Source: Tetracentron sinense (Eukaryota; Streptophyta; Magnoliopsida; Trochodendrales; Trochodendraceae). Taken from it: a DNA stretch of 64,000 nt. Every line of letters starts with the position of its first letter. Within the stretch, counting starts at the first letter, position 1. Under the pieces are notes generated by a model, which was given only the letters and a program-made list of their open reading frames with translations, ran no database searches and was not told where the DNA came from. The stretch is taken from the NCBI GenBank assembly GCA_015143295.1, contig CM026574.1, positions 13,270,938-13,334,937 of the forward strand, given 5' to 3'. The position numbers and the translations under genes were made by a program. This document shows, in pieces, positions 63,810 through 64,000 of this stretch.

Positions 63810-64000
63810 TGTGAGCGCGGATTTCTAAATACTCACAAGGATGTTGTATTGTACCCCTCTCGGGTGTGAGGGTTGATTTAGAGTTACCACCTATTCATTC
63901 AGAAGGGATAAGTCCTCGAGAGTTGGATAAGTTCTTAGTTTGTGATTGTGATCAAAGTAAGAGGTTAAATTAAGTCCGGGGAAGGTGTTAGGCACCCCGA
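63810..64000 (-). repeat. Ogre B 5' LTR, first 191 bp
   Basis: Plus strand TGTGAGCGCGGATTTCTAAA, aligned with 48783-48975. It is cut by the window edge. Confidence 0.88.

Larger units (their letters stand above)
48783..64000 (-). mobile_element. Ogre/Tat-type Ty3 retrotransposon, copy B
   Basis: Nearly whole minus-strand element: 3' LTR 48783-51885, polypurine tract, 3' UTR with tandem repeats, integrase, two RNase H-like domains, reverse transcriptase, protease, gag, ORF1, leader, primer site (63788-63805) and 5' LTR starting at 63810, which runs off the window. With a 5' LTR of similar size it would be about 18 kb. The left target half is AGATG (48778-48782). All ORFs have stops. The visible 190 bp of 5' LTR differ from the 3' LTR at roughly one base in eight by my count, so the insertion is old. 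Confidence 0.92.

Overview
This 64-kb window is plant nuclear DNA made almost entirely of nested, mostly dead transposable elements. I see no host gene, tRNA, rRNA or CRISPR array. The case for a flowering plant rests on the element types: Ogre/Tat-type Ty3 elements with a tRNA-Arg primer site and an extra ORF before gag, Sirevirus-type Ty1 elements, a chromovirus-type Ty3 element, an Ale/Retrofit-like Ty1 element, and hAT, CACTA and Tourist-like DNA transposons. All classification is from reading motifs, not from database searches.

Layout. (1) 1-8298, minus strand: 5' part of Ogre/Tat copy A (protease, gag, ORF1, leader, primer site, 2.4-kb LTR). (2) Copy A sits inside the 5' LTR of a chromovirus-type element (call it G3) that runs to about 27812. 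G3 has gag but no pol. An inverted LTR fragment of a related family lies in its 5' LTR. (3) G3's 3' LTR is split by a complete but gag-only Sirevirus-like element, C1 (15677-24869, 5-bp target duplication GATAA). C1 in turn carries a solo LTR (20351-22774, target duplication ATAGG). (4) 27817-30651: an old dispersed repeat, two small inverted-repeat elements and unassigned DNA. (5) 30652-35752: a young Ale-like copia element with 288-bp LTRs differing at 3 sites. (6) 35758-39134: unassigned DNA, the second copy of the dispersed repeat carrying a 743-bp hAT element, and a CACTA terminus with a 180-bp tandem repeat. (7) 39135-48482, minus strand: a truncated Sirevirus, C2, with two solo LTRs inserted into its integrase and gag. 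(8) 48483-48782: a gag fragment of another Sirevirus, C4, cut by (9) Ogre/Tat copy B (48783 to beyond 64000, minus strand), which has a 3.1-kb 3' LTR, a 3' UTR with an 85-bp tandem array, all pol domains, gag, a shortened ORF1, leader, primer site and the start of the 5' LTR.

How the parts relate. None of the elements looks autonomous. In several, the catalytic or binding residues are visibly lost (RT and protease in Ogre B, integrase in C2, zinc knuckle in C1), often by C-to-T or G-to-A changes. The nesting gives a relative order: G3 is older than C1 and Ogre A; C1 is older than its solo LTR; C4 is older than C2 and Ogre B; C2 is older than its two solo LTRs.

The most interesting signal is in the LTR promoters. 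Nearly every large LTR here, from both superfamilies, has a cluster of family-specific short palindromes within roughly 30-260 bp upstream of its TATA box. Such clusters are described for Sireviruses. Seeing the same layout in Ogre/Tat and chromovirus LTRs, built from different palindromes, suggests convergence on a shared promoter or silencing architecture.
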